From NCBI GenBank assembly GCA_027490975.1, contig JAIXXA010000128.1, forward strand, positions 1 to 40,502: a DNA stretch of 40,502 nt. The letters are read 5' to 3'. Every line of letters starts with the position of its first letter. Position 1 is the first letter of the stretch. Positions 10,640 to 19,295 of this stretch are shown here, one piece after another. The notes under the pieces are model-generated. The model was not told the DNA's origin. It did not search any database and saw only the letters and a list, made by a program, of their open reading frames with translations. The stretch is from Rhodospirillaceae bacterium (GTDB lineage Bacteria > Pseudomonadota > Alphaproteobacteria > CACIAM-22H2). Position numbers and translations under genes: made by a program.

Positions 10640-11092
10640 ATGTCTTTTTTCGACATCGACGCGATCCGACACGAACGCCTGCGGCGTTTCCACGACTATT
10701 GGCGCGGCAAACGTCGCGGCGACGCGCTGCCGGGCCGCGCCGACATCGACCCGCTCGAGTTCCCGTGGGCGCTCGGCTTCGTGACGCTGCACGACGTGCT
10801 GCCGGACGGCGATTTCCGTGTGCGCCTCGACGCCACAAAAGCGACGGATTTTTTCGGAACCGATCTGACCGGCACGCGGTTGAGCGCGCATCGCGACCGC
10901 GACATGGCCGGGAAGATGGTGCAGACCTTGACCTACGTCGCGCGCACGCGCGCGCCGCTTGTCATCGACCGCGATTTCGCGATCCAGAACCGCTATTGGC
11001 GCTACCAATCGCTGATGCTGCCATTCGCCGCCGACGGAAAAAACGTCGACATGCTCGCCAGCGTTCTGGGCTACGACGGCGGCGGCGACTAG
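10640..11092 (+). CDS. PAS_5-family protein of unknown role
   Basis: The product is 150 residues. The opening with a basic helix (RHERLRRFHDYWRGKR), GRADIDPLEFPWALGFVTLHDVL, DFRVRLDATKATDFFGTDLTG and a central aromatic sheet ending in RYQSLMLPFAADG is typical of PAS_5 (PF07310) proteins, a single-domain family found mostly in Alphaproteobacteria. Such proteins have a PAS fold and are thought to bind a ligand, but no output domain is attached and no function is established. The ATG at 10640 is taken because the family usually starts with this helix; the site before it is weak. It faces the typA gene tail to tail. Confidence 0.75.
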   Translation: MSFFDIDAIRHERLRRFHDYWRGKRRGDALPGRADIDPLEFPWALGFVTLHDVLPDGDFRVRLDATKATDFFGTDLTGTRLSAHRDRDMAGKMVQTLTYVARTRAPLVIDRDFAIQNRYWRYQSLMLPFAADGKNVDMLASVLGYDGGGD

Positions 11093-11094
11093 CC

Positions 11095-11109
11095 TCGGCC
11101 GGCGGCCGA
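11095..11109. terminator. Short inverted repeat between convergent genes
   Basis: TCGGCC-GGC-GGCCGA is a perfect 6-bp stem just after the PAS_5 stop and 45 bases from the typA stop. There is no T-run on either side, so it is only a weak candidate for a shared terminator. Confidence 0.25.
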
Positions 11110-11153
11110 TCGCAATCCAAGCGAAGCGAAAGCCCCCGAAAAGTCTCTGCCGC

Positions 11154-12974
11154 TTACACCGTTTCCGCGGACTTCTCGGCGCGTTTGCGGGCGTTGGGGT
11201 CGAGCAGCTTCTTGCGCAGGCGGATCGATTTCGGCGTCACTTCGACGAGTTCGTCGTCGTTGATGTAGGCGATCGCCTGCTCGAGCGTGAGGATCTTCGG
11301 CGTCTGCAGCACCACCGCCTCGTCCTTGCCCGACGCGCGCACGTTGGTGAGCTTCTTGGCCTTGAGCGGGTTCACTTCGAGATCGTTGTCGCGCGTGTGC
11401 TCGCCGATGATCATGCCTTCGTAGACCGGGACGCCCGGATTGATCATCATCGGTCCGCGATCTTCGAGGTTCCACAGCGCGTAGGTGACGGCGACGCCGT
11501 CGGCGTTGGAGATCAGCACGCCCGTGTGGCGGCCGTCGATCGGGCCCTTCCACGGCGCGTAGCTGTGGAAGATCTTGTTCATGATGCCGGTGCCGCGCGT
11601 GTCGGACAGGAACTGGCCGTGGTAGCCGATGAGGCCGCGCGACGGCACCAGGAACGTCACGCGCACCTTGGCGCCGCCCGAGGGGCGCATGTCGGTCATC
11701 TCGCCGCGGCGGCGGCCGAGCGCTTCGACGACGACGCCCGAATAGTTTTCGTCGACGTCGACCTGCACTTCCTCGATCGGCTCGAGCCTGTTGCCTTCGT
11801 CGTCGGTCTTCAGCAGCACGCGCGGCCGGCCGACCGAAAGCTCGAAACCTTCGCGGCGCATCGTTTCGATCAGCACGCCGAGCTGCAATTCGCCGCGCCC
11901 GGCGACTTCGTAGGCTTCGCCCGAATCGCTTTCGCGCACGTGGATGGCGACGTTGCCTTCGGCTTCGCGGAACAGCCGGTCGCGGATCATGCGGCTCGTG
12001 ACCTTGGTGCCTTCGCGGCCCGCAAGCGGCGAATCGTTGACCGAGAAGGTCATGCCGAGCGTCGGCGGATCGATGGGCAGCGACGGGATCGGCTCGTTGA
12101 CGTCGATCTGGCACAGCGTGTCGGCCACGGTCGTGGCCGTGAGGCCCGCGATCGCCACGATGTCGCCCGCTTCGGCCGAATCGACCGGCGTGCGGTCGAG
12201 GCCGCGGAACGACAGAAGGCGCGTCAAACGGCCCTCTTCGAGCACCTTGCCGTCGCGCGACAAGGACTTGATCGCCATGTTGGTCTTGGCGACGCCCGAA
12301 TAGATGCGGCCCGTGAGAATGCGGCCGACATAGGGGTCGTATTCGAGCGTGGTCGCGAGCATGCGGAACGGGCCCGAGGCGTCGGCCTTGGGCGGCTTCA
12401 CGTGCTTGACGATGAGGTCGAACAGCGGGTTCAGGTTCTCGCGCGGCGCTTCGAGCGATTCGGCCGCCCAGCCGTTGCGGCCCGAGGCGAACAGAACCGG
12501 GAAATCGAGCTGGTCGTCGTCGGCGCCGAGGGCCGCGAACAGATCGAACACTTCGTTCAGCACTTCTTGCGCGCGCGCGTCCGAGCGGTCGACCTTGTTG
12601 ACGACGACGATGGGGCGCAAGCCCCGCGCCAGCGCCTTCATGGTCACGAACTTGGTCTGCGGCATCGCCCCTTCGGCCGCGTCCACCAGCACGACCACGC
12701 CGTCCACCATCGACATGATGCGCTCGACCTCGCCGCCGAAATCGGCGTGGCCGGGCGTGTCGACGATGTTGAGGCGGACGTCCTTCCAGACGACCGACGT
12801 GCATTTGGCGAGAATGGTGATGCCGCGCTCGCGCTCGAGATCGTTCGAGTCCATCGCGCGTTCGGCGACTTTCTCGTTCACGCGGAACGTGCCGGACTGT
12901 TTGAGAAGCTGGTCGACGAGCGTGGTTTTGCCGTGGTCGACGTGGGCGATGATGGCGAGGTTGCGCAGATCCAT
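11154..12974 (-). CDS. typA: Ribosome-associated GTPase TypA/BipA
   Basis: The product is 606 residues, the normal length. GTP-binding motifs are AHVDHGKT (residues 10-17), the switch I region [18 protein letters not shown] (72-81) and NKVD (126-129). EF-G-like domains follow, with [20 protein letters not shown], then the TypA-specific C-terminal domain with [20 protein letters not shown] and the conserved tail around [15 protein letters not shown]. TypA acts on the 70S ribosome and 50S assembly and matters under cold and other stress. The ATG at 12974 starts directly with [17 protein letters not shown]. It follows the PfkB kinase gene with only five bases between, so the two are very likely co-transcribed. 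Confidence 0.97.
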   Translation of the reverse strand: MDLRNLAIIAHVDHGKTTLVDQLLKQSGTFRVNEKVAERAMDSNDLERERGITILAKCTSVVWKDVRLNIVDTPGHADFGGEVERIMSMVDGVVVLVDAAEGAMPQTKFVTMKALARGLRPIVVVNKVDRSDARAQEVLNEVFDLFAALGADDDQLDFPVLFASGRNGWAAESLEAPRENLNPLFDLIVKHVKPPKADASGPFRMLATTLEYDPYVGRILTGRIYSGVAKTNMAIKSLSRDGKVLEEGRLTRLLSFRGLDRTPVDSAEAGDIVAIAGLTATTVADTLCQIDVNEPIPSLPIDPPTLGMTFSVNDSPLAGREGTKVTSRMIRDRLFREAEGNVAIHVRESDSGEAYEVAGRGELQLGVLIETMRREGFELSVGRPRVLLKTDDEGNRLEPIEEVQVDVDENYSGVVVEALGRRRGEMTDMRPSGGAKVRVTFLVPSRGLIGYHGQFLSDTRGTGIMNKIFHSYAPWKGPIDGRHTGVLISNADGVAVTYALWNLEDRGPMMINPGVPVYEGMIIGEHTRDNDLEVNPLKAKKLTNVRASGKDEAVVLQTPKILTLEQAIAYINDDELVEVTPKSIRLRKKLLDPNARKRAEKSAETV

Positions 12975-12979
12975 GATTT

Positions 12980-13978
12980 TCAGGCCGCCAATTGCTTGGC
13001 CGCAAGTTCCTTGAGGGAGGTTTCGGGACGCGCACCGTAATGCGAGATGATTTCGGCCGCACAGATCGCACCCAGGCGTGCGGCAAGGCCGAGATCCTTG
13101 CCGGTCGTAACGCCGTGCAGGAAACCGGCCGCATAGAGATCGCCCGCCCCGGTCGTGTCGACGACCTTGACGTTCGGGACCGCAGGGACGGCGTGCACTT
13201 CGCCGTTGCCGACCACGACCGAGCCTTTTTCCGACCGCGTCAGCGCCGCGATGCGCGAGGATTTGGCGCGCAGATGCGGCAGAACCTGGTCGAACGACGC
13301 GACCTCGTAGAGGCTCGTGATTTCGTGCTCGTTGGCGAACAGGATGTCGACATGGTTGTCGACGAGATCGCGGAACTCGGCGCGATGGCGGCCGACGCAG
13401 AAAGAATCCGACAAGGTCAGCGACACTTTGCGACCCGCCTTGTGCGCCACGTCCACCGCCTTGCGGAAGGCTTCTTTGGCGGCCGGCTTGTCCCACAGAT
13501 AGCCTTCGAGATAGGTGACGCTCGCGGCGGCAACCGTCGCTTCGTCGATCTGGGCAGGCCCCAAATCGACGCAGGCGCCGAGATAGGTCTGCATCGTGCG
13601 CTGCGCGTCGGGTGTGACGAAGATGAGGCAGCGCGCCGTGGCCGGGCCCTCGGAAGCGGCGGCCGTATCGAAGGCGACGCCCATCGCGCGGATGTCGTGG
13701 CGGAAGATGCCGCCGAGCTGGTCGTCGCGCACGCGCCCGATATAGGCGGCTTTGCCGCCGAGATTGGCGAGGCCCGCGATCGTGTTGCCGGCCGAACCGC
13801 CCGAGGATTCGCGCCCCGGCCCCATCAGCGCGTAGAGCGCGTCGGCGCGCGCTTCGTCGATCAGCGTCATGGCGCCTTTTTCGAGACCGTTCTTGGCGAG
13901 CAGCGCATCGTCGGCACGGGCGATGACATCGACAATGGCGTTGCCGATGCCCAGCACATCGAATTTGGCGTTGGACAT
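12980..13978 (-). CDS. PfkB-family sugar kinase, adenosine kinase type
   Basis: The product is 332 residues. It begins [19 protein letters not shown], has the glycine-rich [24 protein letters not shown] and the C-terminal signature [18 protein letters not shown], whose Asp is the catalytic base. The whole-protein pattern, including [12 protein letters not shown] and LFANEHEI, is that of the alphaproteobacterial enzymes annotated as adenosine kinase, which turn adenosine to AMP; guanosine/inosine or ribokinase-like activity cannot be excluded. The ATG at 13978 is the first codon of the conserved fold. It heads a two-gene transcript with typA. Confidence 0.85.
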   Translation of the reverse strand: MSNAKFDVLGIGNAIVDVIARADDALLAKNGLEKGAMTLIDEARADALYALMGPGRESSGGSAGNTIAGLANLGGKAAYIGRVRDDQLGGIFRHDIRAMGVAFDTAAASEGPATARCLIFVTPDAQRTMQTYLGACVDLGPAQIDEATVAAASVTYLEGYLWDKPAAKEAFRKAVDVAHKAGRKVSLTLSDSFCVGRHRAEFRDLVDNHVDILFANEHEITSLYEVASFDQVLPHLRAKSSRIAALTRSEKGSVVVGNGEVHAVPAVPNVKVVDTTGAGDLYAAGFLHGVTTGKDLGLAARLGAICAAEIISHYGARPETSLKELAAKQLAA

Positions 13979-14095
13979 TGATTCTCCGGCCGACTCGGGG
14001 CAGCCCCAACGGGGGCTTGAAACGGCGCGCGGAAAATACCCATCCTTGTTGCGGCGCACAAGCGCGCGTTTCGGGAACATAAAGGGCGGCGGCGC

Positions 14096-14803
14096 ATGGC
14101 GACGCAGGGGACATTGTCGATTCTGGGCGCGCTCGCGCGCGCCATCGGCCAATTGGGCGACCCCGGCCTGCGGGCCCCCTTGCTCAAAAGCATGGCCTTG
14201 AGCGTGGCCGCGATCCTGGTTTTGTGGATCGGGCTTGGCTATGCGCTGCTGCATACGCAGCTTTTTGCGATCGGCTGGGTCGATACCACCGTGGCCGCGA
14301 TCGGCGGATTTGGCGTTGTGGTTCTGACGCTTATCCTGTTTCCGACGTTTGTCGCAGCGTTTTTGGGGTTGTTTTTGGAAGCGGTCGCCGTCGCCGTCGA
14401 AAAACGCCATTACCCGCTTTTGCCGCCCGCGCAATCGCGCTCGACGCTGGCCGAAATCCTCGCAGGCCTGCGGCTCGTGGGCTTGGCGTTGGGCGTCAAT
14501 CTGCTGGTTTTGCCGCTTTATTTCGTGCCCGGCATCAATCTGGCGGTCTTTCTGGCGGCCAACGGCTATCTGCTGGCGGCCGAATATGTCGGCCAAGGAC
14601 TTGCCCGGCGCGCCGATCCGGCCGTGTTGCGCGACCTATGGCGCAACCGTCGCGGCGAGGCGTGGTTTGCCGGCGCCCTCTTTGCGGGGCTGTCGCTCGT
14701 GCCGTTCGTGAACCTCGCGGTGCCGGTCTTGGCCGTTGCGACATGCACGCATCTGGTCGAATCTTGGCTTCGAGGCGGGACAGAAACGGGCCATCGGGGT
14801 TAG
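14096..14803 (+). CDS. EI24-domain (CysZ-like) inner membrane protein
   Basis: The product is 235 residues with about five to six long hydrophobic segments (near 35-55, 63-95, 122-150 and 190-220). Features of the EI24/CysZ family (PF07264) are the amphipathic start, a long central hairpin, the LNLLVLPLYFVPGINLAVFL-like segment (here GVNLLVLPLYFVPGINLAVF) and a C-terminal VPFVNLAVPVLAVATCTHL. CysZ proteins of gammaproteobacteria transport sulfate; alphaproteobacterial EI24 proteins have no settled role. The ATG is preceded by AAGGGCGG. It lies on the same strand as the bactofilin gene, 94 bases before it. No cysteine genes are close. Confidence 0.75.
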   Translation: MATQGTLSILGALARAIGQLGDPGLRAPLLKSMALSVAAILVLWIGLGYALLHTQLFAIGWVDTTVAAIGGFGVVVLTLILFPTFVAAFLGLFLEAVAVAVEKRHYPLLPPAQSRSTLAEILAGLRLVGLALGVNLLVLPLYFVPGINLAVFLAANGYLLAAEYVGQGLARRADPAVLRDLWRNRRGEAWFAGALFAGLSLVPFVNLAVPVLAVATCTHLVESWLRGGTETGHRG

Positions 14804-14897
14804 AGTGGCGCGGCGCCGACGATTCGGGGGCTTGCCCCGGTCGCCGCACCCCACACGCACGCCGCAAACAGGCACGCCGCAAAAAGGAACCTACCCT

Positions 14898-15485
14898 ATG
14901 TTCCGCCGCAAAAAGGACGAAACCGAAGAGGTCAAGCCGCCCATGCCCGAAACACCCCCTGCCGCCGCCGCATCCGAACCCGAAACGGCCGAAATGGTGA
15001 CGCCGCGCCCGTTCCCGCGCCCCACCCCGCCGTCGCCGGGTGCGCTTGCGCGCGCCGCCGCAGCTCCGCTCGCCACGCCCGCCCCGCGCCCGGCCGCCAC
15101 ACCGGCCCCGGTGCAGCGTGGCGAATCGATCGAAGGGCGCAAGCTCATCGTCGGTCGCGAGATCGTGCTGTCGGGCCAGATTACCTCGTGCGAACGCCTG
15201 ATCGTCGAGGGCCGGGTCGAGGCCGCGCTGTCGGAGAGCCGTTTCGTCGACATCGCCGAAAGCGGCGTGTTCAAGGGCATGGCCGAGATCGAAAACGCCG
15301 AGATCGCGGGCATTTTCGAAGGCACCCTCAATGTGCGCCAAAAACTGTGGATCCGCTCGACCGGCAAGGTCTCGGGCACCGTGCGCTACGGGCGCATCGA
15401 GATCGAAGAAGGCGGCCAGATCTCGGGCGAAGTGCAGGTCGACACGAGCAACCTCGGCAAGCCGGAAGGCAACGACGGCGGTTGA
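14898..15485 (+). CDS. Bactofilin (polymer-forming cytoskeletal protein)
   Basis: The product is 195 residues. A charged start (MFRRKKDETEE) leads into a disordered Pro/Ala-rich linker to about residue 72, followed by the bactofilin core: ESIEGRKLIVGREIVLSGQI, then repeated hydrophobic beta-helix turns (LIVEGRVEAAL, VFKGMAEIENAEIAGIFEG, LWIRSTGKVSGTVRYGRIEI) and a final GQISGEVQV. Bactofilins form nucleotide-free filaments at the inner membrane and in alphaproteobacteria recruit cell-wall enzymes to shape stalks, poles or the cell body. AAGGAA sits about eight bases before the ATG. The stop overlaps the region just before the next, lipoprotein gene; no M23 peptidase, a frequent bactofilin partner, is beside it. 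Confidence 0.93.
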   Translation: MFRRKKDETEEVKPPMPETPPAAAASEPETAEMVTPRPFPRPTPPSPGALARAAAAPLATPAPRPAATPAPVQRGESIEGRKLIVGREIVLSGQITSCERLIVEGRVEAALSESRFVDIAESGVFKGMAEIENAEIAGIFEGTLNVRQKLWIRSTGKVSGTVRYGRIEIEEGGQISGEVQVDTSNLGKPEGNDGG

Positions 15486-15505
15486 CCGAAGCGGGATGCG
15501 CCACT

Positions 15506-15970
15506 TTGCTGGCTAGGCAAGCGCACACCGCCCGGCGCCTGGTTCGCCTCGTGCTGTGCGCGAGCGCCGCGGCCGTTGCGTCCGCGTGCACGGGTGGCGC
15601 ACCCCAAGCGCCGGCATCCGTCGTTGCGGCCACGGTCGAATTGCCGCCCGTCGAAAATGCCCCATCGACAGCACCGGCAGCCGCCGCGCCTTCCGTTGCC
15701 GCGGCACCGGCCGCCGGCAATGCGCGCGCGTTGGTCGGGATCGGCCGCGAAGCGCTCGTCGCACGGCTGGGACCGGCCGGTTTCGTGCGCCGCGACGGTC
15801 CCGCCGAAGTGTGGCGCTATCGCGGGCCCGGGTGCTATTTCGAAGCCTTCCTCTATCGCGACGATCTGCTGGGCCAGCGCGTGGCGCATGTCGATGCGCG
15901 CACGCTCGTCGGCCGCCCGATGGCGGTCGAGACGTGTTTCGCCCAGCTCGGCCCAGCACCGCGCAGCTAG
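15506..15970 (+). CDS. Small lipoprotein of unknown function
   Basis: The product is 154 residues from the chosen TTG. Residues 1-27 form a signal peptide with Arg-rich n-region and ASA-Cys28 lipobox. A Pro/Ala-rich linker reaches about residue 70, and a conserved C-terminal domain follows: LVGIGREALVARLGPAGFVRRDGPAEVWRYRGPGCYFEAFLY, a pattern seen in alphaproteobacterial lipoproteins somewhat like SmpA/BamE folds. No in-frame ATG exists. A TTG at 15482, overlapping the bactofilin stop as TTGA, is the alternative but would put an acidic, Cys-containing stretch ahead of the signal peptide; GCGGGA nine bases before 15506 favours the later start. Closeness to bactofilin suggests an envelope role. 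Confidence 0.65.
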   Translation: MLARQAHTARRLVRLVLCASAAAVASACTGGAPQAPASVVAATVELPPVENAPSTAPAAAAPSVAAAPAAGNARALVGIGREALVARLGPAGFVRRDGPAEVWRYRGPGCYFEAFLYRDDLLGQRVAHVDARTLVGRPMAVETCFAQLGPAPRS

Positions 15971-15974
15971 GCCG

Positions 15975-16589
15975 ATGCGCCCCGCCGAGCGCATTCGCGG
16001 CTTTGCGTCCGGCGATCTCGAAGCGCTCTATGCGATTTCGCTGGCGACCGGACATGCCGGGCGCGACGCCGCACATCTTTACGCCGATCCGAAAATGATG
16101 GGCCATATCTACGCGGCACCCTACGCGGTCCTTTCACCCAACGCTGTGTTGGTGGCCGAGGACGGCGATGGCGTTGTCGGCTATGCCGCAGGCAGCCTCG
16201 ATACGCGCGCGTGGGAAGAACAGCTTGCGCGCGATTGGTGGCCGTCTTTGCGCGTGCAATATCCAGACCCTGGCGAAGACGCGACGCAAGCGATGACGCA
16301 CGATCAGCGGCGTGCGGCCATGATCCATCGCCCGACACGCGCGCCCTTGTCGGTCGTAACGCGGTTTCCGGCACATCTGCATCTCAATTTGCTGCCGACT
16401 GCCCAAGGCCGGGGCCTCGGCTCGCGTCTGTTCGAGGCGTGGCGCACCGCGCAGAACGCTGGGCCGATTCATGTCGCCGTGAACAACGCCAACGAAAACG
16501 CGCAGCGCTTCTGGACCAAGCTTGGATTTGCCGTGCTGGCGGATGCCGACATCCCGAACGGCCGCACGCTCTGGCTTGGCCGCGCCTAG
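15975..16589 (+). CDS. GNAT-family N-acetyltransferase
   Basis: The product is 204 residues. The acetyl-CoA loop is LLPTAQGRGLGSRLFEAW, preceded by the HLHLNL strand and followed by VAVNNANENAQRFWTKLGFAVL, the usual C-terminal GNAT motif. The N-terminal half (LYAISLATGHAGRDAAHLYADPKMMGHIYAAPY) and the long insert with WWPSLRVQYPDP resemble the stand-alone bacterial relatives of the C-terminal acetyltransferase-like domain of human O-GlcNAcase. Substrate unknown. The gene begins four bases after the lipoprotein stop and its last four bases overlap the convergent nth gene. The ATG at 15975 is the first of the conserved domain. Confidence 0.8.
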   Translation: MRPAERIRGFASGDLEALYAISLATGHAGRDAAHLYADPKMMGHIYAAPYAVLSPNAVLVAEDGDGVVGYAAGSLDTRAWEEQLARDWWPSLRVQYPDPGEDATQAMTHDQRRAAMIHRPTRAPLSVVTRFPAHLHLNLLPTAQGRGLGSRLFEAWRTAQNAGPIHVAVNNANENAQRFWTKLGFAVLADADIPNGRTLWLGRA

Positions 16590-17251
16590 GCGTTCGGCGT
16601 CGGCGTTTTCTTTTTGAAGGCGCAGAATTGCGCCACGTTGCAGCGCCAGCATTCCGGCGTGCGCGCTTTGCACACGTAGCGCCCGTGCAGGATCAGCCAA
16701 TGGTGCGCGTGGCGCTTGAAATCGGCAGGCGTGCGTTTTTCGAGCTTGTCTTCGACCTCGCGCGGCGTTTTGCCGCGCGCGAGGCCCGTGCGGTTGCCGA
16801 CGCGGAAAATGTGCGTGTCGACCGCGATCGTCGCCTCGCCGAACGCAACGTTGAGCACCACGTTGGCGGTCTTGCGGCCGACGCCGGGCAAAGCTTCGAG
16901 CGCTTCGCGGCTTCGCGGAATTGCGCCGCCATGCTCGCGCACGAGGATCTTGGCCGCCGCCATTACGTTTTTGGCCTTGGTGTTGAAAAGGCCGATCGTC
17001 TTCACGTGGTCGCGCAGCGCATCGTGCCCGAGGGCGAGCATCTCGGCCGGGGTTTTGACCTTCGCGAACAAAGCGCGCGTGGCTTTGTTGACGCCGACGT
17101 CGGTTGCCTGCGCCGACAACGCGACCGCGACCAAGAGTTGGTAGGGATTGCCCCATTCGAGCTCGGTCTTGGGCTCGGGATTGCGCGCGGCAAGGGCCGT
17201 GTAGAATTCGCGGATGACGTCCGGTTTCATGGCCCCAGGCGATAGAGGCAT
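16586..17251 (-). CDS. nth: Endonuclease III
   Basis: The product is 221 residues, close to the E. coli protein (211). The helix-hairpin-helix motif is LPGVGRKTANVVL with catalytic Lys127, followed by AVDTHIFR with catalytic Asp145. The C-terminal [4Fe-4S] cluster ligands Cys194, Cys201, Cys204 and Cys210 show the normal C-x6-C-x2-C-x5-C spacing. The enzyme removes oxidised pyrimidines from DNA and cuts the abasic strand in base-excision repair. The ATG at 17251 is preferred to the internal one at 17230 because GGGAG lies seven bases before it. It overlaps the GNAT gene end by four bases. Confidence 0.96.
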   Translation of the reverse strand: MPLSPGAMKPDVIREFYTALAARNPEPKTELEWGNPYQLLVAVALSAQATDVGVNKATRALFAKVKTPAEMLALGHDALRDHVKTIGLFNTKAKNVMAAAKILVREHGGAIPRSREALEALPGVGRKTANVVLNVAFGEATIAVDTHIFRVGNRTGLARGKTPREVEDKLEKRTPADFKRHAHHWLILHGRYVCKARTPECWRCNVAQFCAFKKKTPTPNA

Positions 17252-17306
17252 TGGGCGTCTCCCGTCAAGCTGGACGAATGCGCCGGACGATCTATGATCT
17301 TTCGCT

Positions 17307-17774
17307 ATGGAAACGCCTCAGCTCGATCTCGTTTTGAAGCCGCACCGCTCGCTGCCGCCGCGCGGGTTTTTCTGGGTGATGGCGCTGTTGGCCGGTGCGA
17401 GCTTTGCGGCAGGGGCCGTGTTCGCCTCGATGGGCGCCTGGCCCGTGCTGCCGTTCTTGGGGCTCGACGTTCTGCTCGTGTGGTTTGCATTCAAGGCGAA
17501 CTATGCCGGTGCGCGCGCACGCGAACACATCACGCTCTACGGCGACCGGCTCGAGATCCTTTCGATCGACAGTTGGGGCCGCAAACAGCGACGCACGCTC
17601 GAGCCCTATTGGCTCAATGTCGAATCAGGCGAAGAGGTGGCGCTGCGCAGCCACGGCAAGCGCACGATCGTGGGCGCTTTTCTCGACCAACAGGCGCGCG
17701 CCGATCTTGCGCGCACACTCGGCGACGCGTTAGCCGCGTGGCGTCAAAGCCCGAGCACGTCGCGCATCGAATAG
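17307..17774 (+). CDS. DUF2244 membrane protein
   Basis: The product is 155 residues. The start LDLVLKPHRSLPPRGFFWVM, two membrane helices near residues 20-40 and 43-63 separated by GAWPVLPFLGLDV, and the following NYAGARAREHITLY are typical of DUF2244, a family common in Alphaproteobacteria. The remainder is a soluble beta-rich domain facing the cytoplasm or periplasm. No function is known; it is often linked to cytochrome oxidase or nth neighbourhoods, and here it is divergent from nth. Its last 31 bases overlap the convergent dapB gene. Confidence 0.85.
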   Translation: METPQLDLVLKPHRSLPPRGFFWVMALLAGASFAAGAVFASMGAWPVLPFLGLDVLLVWFAFKANYAGARAREHITLYGDRLEILSIDSWGRKQRRTLEPYWLNVESGEEVALRSHGKRTIVGAFLDQQARADLARTLGDALAAWRQSPSTSRIE

Positions 17775-18547
17775 AGGCCAGGCGGTTTGCCGGCGGCCCA
17801 CAAGGCCGCGCGCACGGCGCCCTTGGAATAGACTTGGCGCCCTTGCGCCTTGTGCGCGATCTCGACGCGCTCGCCGTCGCCGAAAAACATGACCGTGTGC
17901 TCGCCGATTTCCGAACCGCCGCGCGCCACCGAAAAGCCGATAGGGCCGGCCGGGCGCGGGCCCGTATGGCCGTCGCGGCTGCGAATCGTGTCGCGCGCAA
18001 AATCGATTCCGCGCCCGGCCGCCGCAGCGCGGCCCAACGCAAGCGCCGTGCCCGAGGGCGCATCGACCTTGTGCTTGTGGTGCGCTTCGAAAATCTCGAT
18101 GTCGTAATCGGCGCCGAGGCGCTTGGCCGCTTCTTCGACCAACGCCAAGGCGAGATTGACGCCGAGCGAGAAATTGGCGGCCTGCACGATCGCGCACTTC
18201 TCGGCGGCTCTTGCGAGCACGGCCTGGTCGTCGGCCGACAGGCCCGTCGTGCCCACCACCAGCGTTTTGCCGAGCTCGGCCGCGAGCTTGGCATGCGCGC
18301 GCGTGGCGGCGGGGGCCGAAAAATCGATGACGGCGTCGCTGGCCGCAAACAACGCGCGCGGGTCGGCACCGATTTTGGCCTGGAGCGCGCCAATACCGGC
18401 AACCTCGCCCGCATCGCGGCCGATGAACGCGCCGCTCGGATTTTCGGTCCCGCCCGCAAACGCCGCACCGCTGGCCGCGACGATCTCGCGCACCAGCATC
18501 TGGCCCATGCGCCCGGCCACGCCGACAACGCCGATCTTGATCGCCAT
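17744..18547 (-). CDS. dapB: 4-hydroxy-tetrahydrodipicolinate reductase
   Basis: The product is 267 residues, normal length. The dinucleotide-binding start is IGVVGVAGRMGQ. The central DapB signature EAHHKHKVDAPSGTAL holds His156 and Lys160, equivalent to the catalytic pair of the E. coli enzyme. The C-terminal ARGGSEIGEHTVMFFGDGERVEIAHKA completes the tetramerisation domain. It reduces hydroxy-tetrahydrodipicolinate with NAD(P)H in lysine and meso-diaminopimelate synthesis. It follows the DprE2-like gene end with 25 bases between and may be the last gene of that transcript. Confidence 0.97.
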   Translation of the reverse strand: MAIKIGVVGVAGRMGQMLVREIVAASGAAFAGGTENPSGAFIGRDAGEVAGIGALQAKIGADPRALFAASDAVIDFSAPAATRAHAKLAAELGKTLVVGTTGLSADDQAVLARAAEKCAIVQAANFSLGVNLALALVEEAAKRLGADYDIEIFEAHHKHKVDAPSGTALALGRAAAAGRGIDFARDTIRSRDGHTGPRPAGPIGFSVARGGSEIGEHTVMFFGDGERVEIAHKAQGRQVYSKGAVRAALWAAGKPPGLYSMRDVLGL

Positions 18548-18572
18548 AGACGGACTCCGTTCAGATCCAGGT

Positions 18573-19295
18573 TCAGATATTGAGTTTCTTGAAGATGCGT
18601 TCGGGGATGTGGCGAATGATCGTCATGATGCCCCACCAGAAAAACGGCGCATAGATCGTATCCCGTTTTTTGGCGACGGCCGCGAGGCACGAAGCCGCGA
18701 TCGCATCGGGCGCGGCCACCAGGAACATGCCGGGCAGGCCCCAGGTCATGGCCGTATCGACGAAGCCGGGCTTCACGGTGACGACCTGCACGCCCGAGCG
18801 CACGCCGCGCGCGCGCAAGCCCTGCAGATAGGCATGCAAGCCCGCTTTGGCGGCCCCATACACGTAGTTTTTGAGCCGCCCGCGATCGCCCGCAACCGAG
18901 CCCAGCGCCACAATGGCCCCGCCCGGTGCCGCTTCGAGCACCGGCATCAGACGGTGCAGCAAGGCGACGGGGCTTGCGAAGTTCACGTCGAGCGTTTGCG
19001 CCAGCGCTGCCGGATCGGCATCGATCTCGCTTTGCGCGGGCATGCTGCCGAAGGCGAGAAACACGTTCGGCACGGCACCTTGGGCAAAATCCCTGAACGC
19101 GGCGGCCACATCGCCGTCGAATCCGATTGCCTTGCACGACGGGCTGCCGCGCAACACGAAATCGGCCGCAAGCGTATTGGCGTCCTCGCCGTCGCGTGCC
19201 ACAAGCAGAATGTCGGCACCGCTTGCGGCCACGCGGCGCGCGAACGCGCGCGCGATCGCCGAGCTTGCGCCCAAGATGAGCCAAGCGCTTTTCAT
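18573..19295 (-). CDS. dprE2: DprE2-like decaprenylphosphoryl-D-erythro-pentosid-2-ulose reductase
   Basis: The product is 240 residues, a short-chain dehydrogenase with LILGASSAIARAFARRVA for NAD(P)H binding, Ser133 in LGSVAGDRG and the catalytic Tyr146-x3-Lys150 (YGAAK). The last 30 residues, with YAPFFWWGIMTIIRHIPERI and FKKL, closely match the unusual C-terminus of mycobacterial DprE2 (Rv3791), which is absent from ordinary dehydrogenases. In that pathway DprE2 reduces the 2-keto intermediate to decaprenylphosphoryl-D-arabinose. The ATG at 19295 overlaps the DprE1-like stop by four bases, so the two are translationally coupled. The lipid carrier in this organism could have another chain length. 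Confidence 0.85.
   Translation of the reverse strand: MKSAWLILGASSAIARAFARRVAASGADILLVARDGEDANTLAADFVLRGSPSCKAIGFDGDVAAAFRDFAQGAVPNVFLAFGSMPAQSEIDADPAALAQTLDVNFASPVALLHRLMPVLEAAPGGAIVALGSVAGDRGRLKNYVYGAAKAGLHAYLQGLRARGVRSGVQVVTVKPGFVDTAMTWGLPGMFLVAAPDAIAASCLAAVAKKRDTIYAPFFWWGIMTIIRHIPERIFKKLNI

Noticed and set aside
11397-13040. Open frame opposite typA
   Set aside because: Antisense shadow of a strongly conserved gene.
14096-14803. CysZ sulfate transporter as a firm name
   Set aside because: Only the general EI24/CysZ fold pattern is seen and no cysteine or sulfate genes are near, so the broader name is used.
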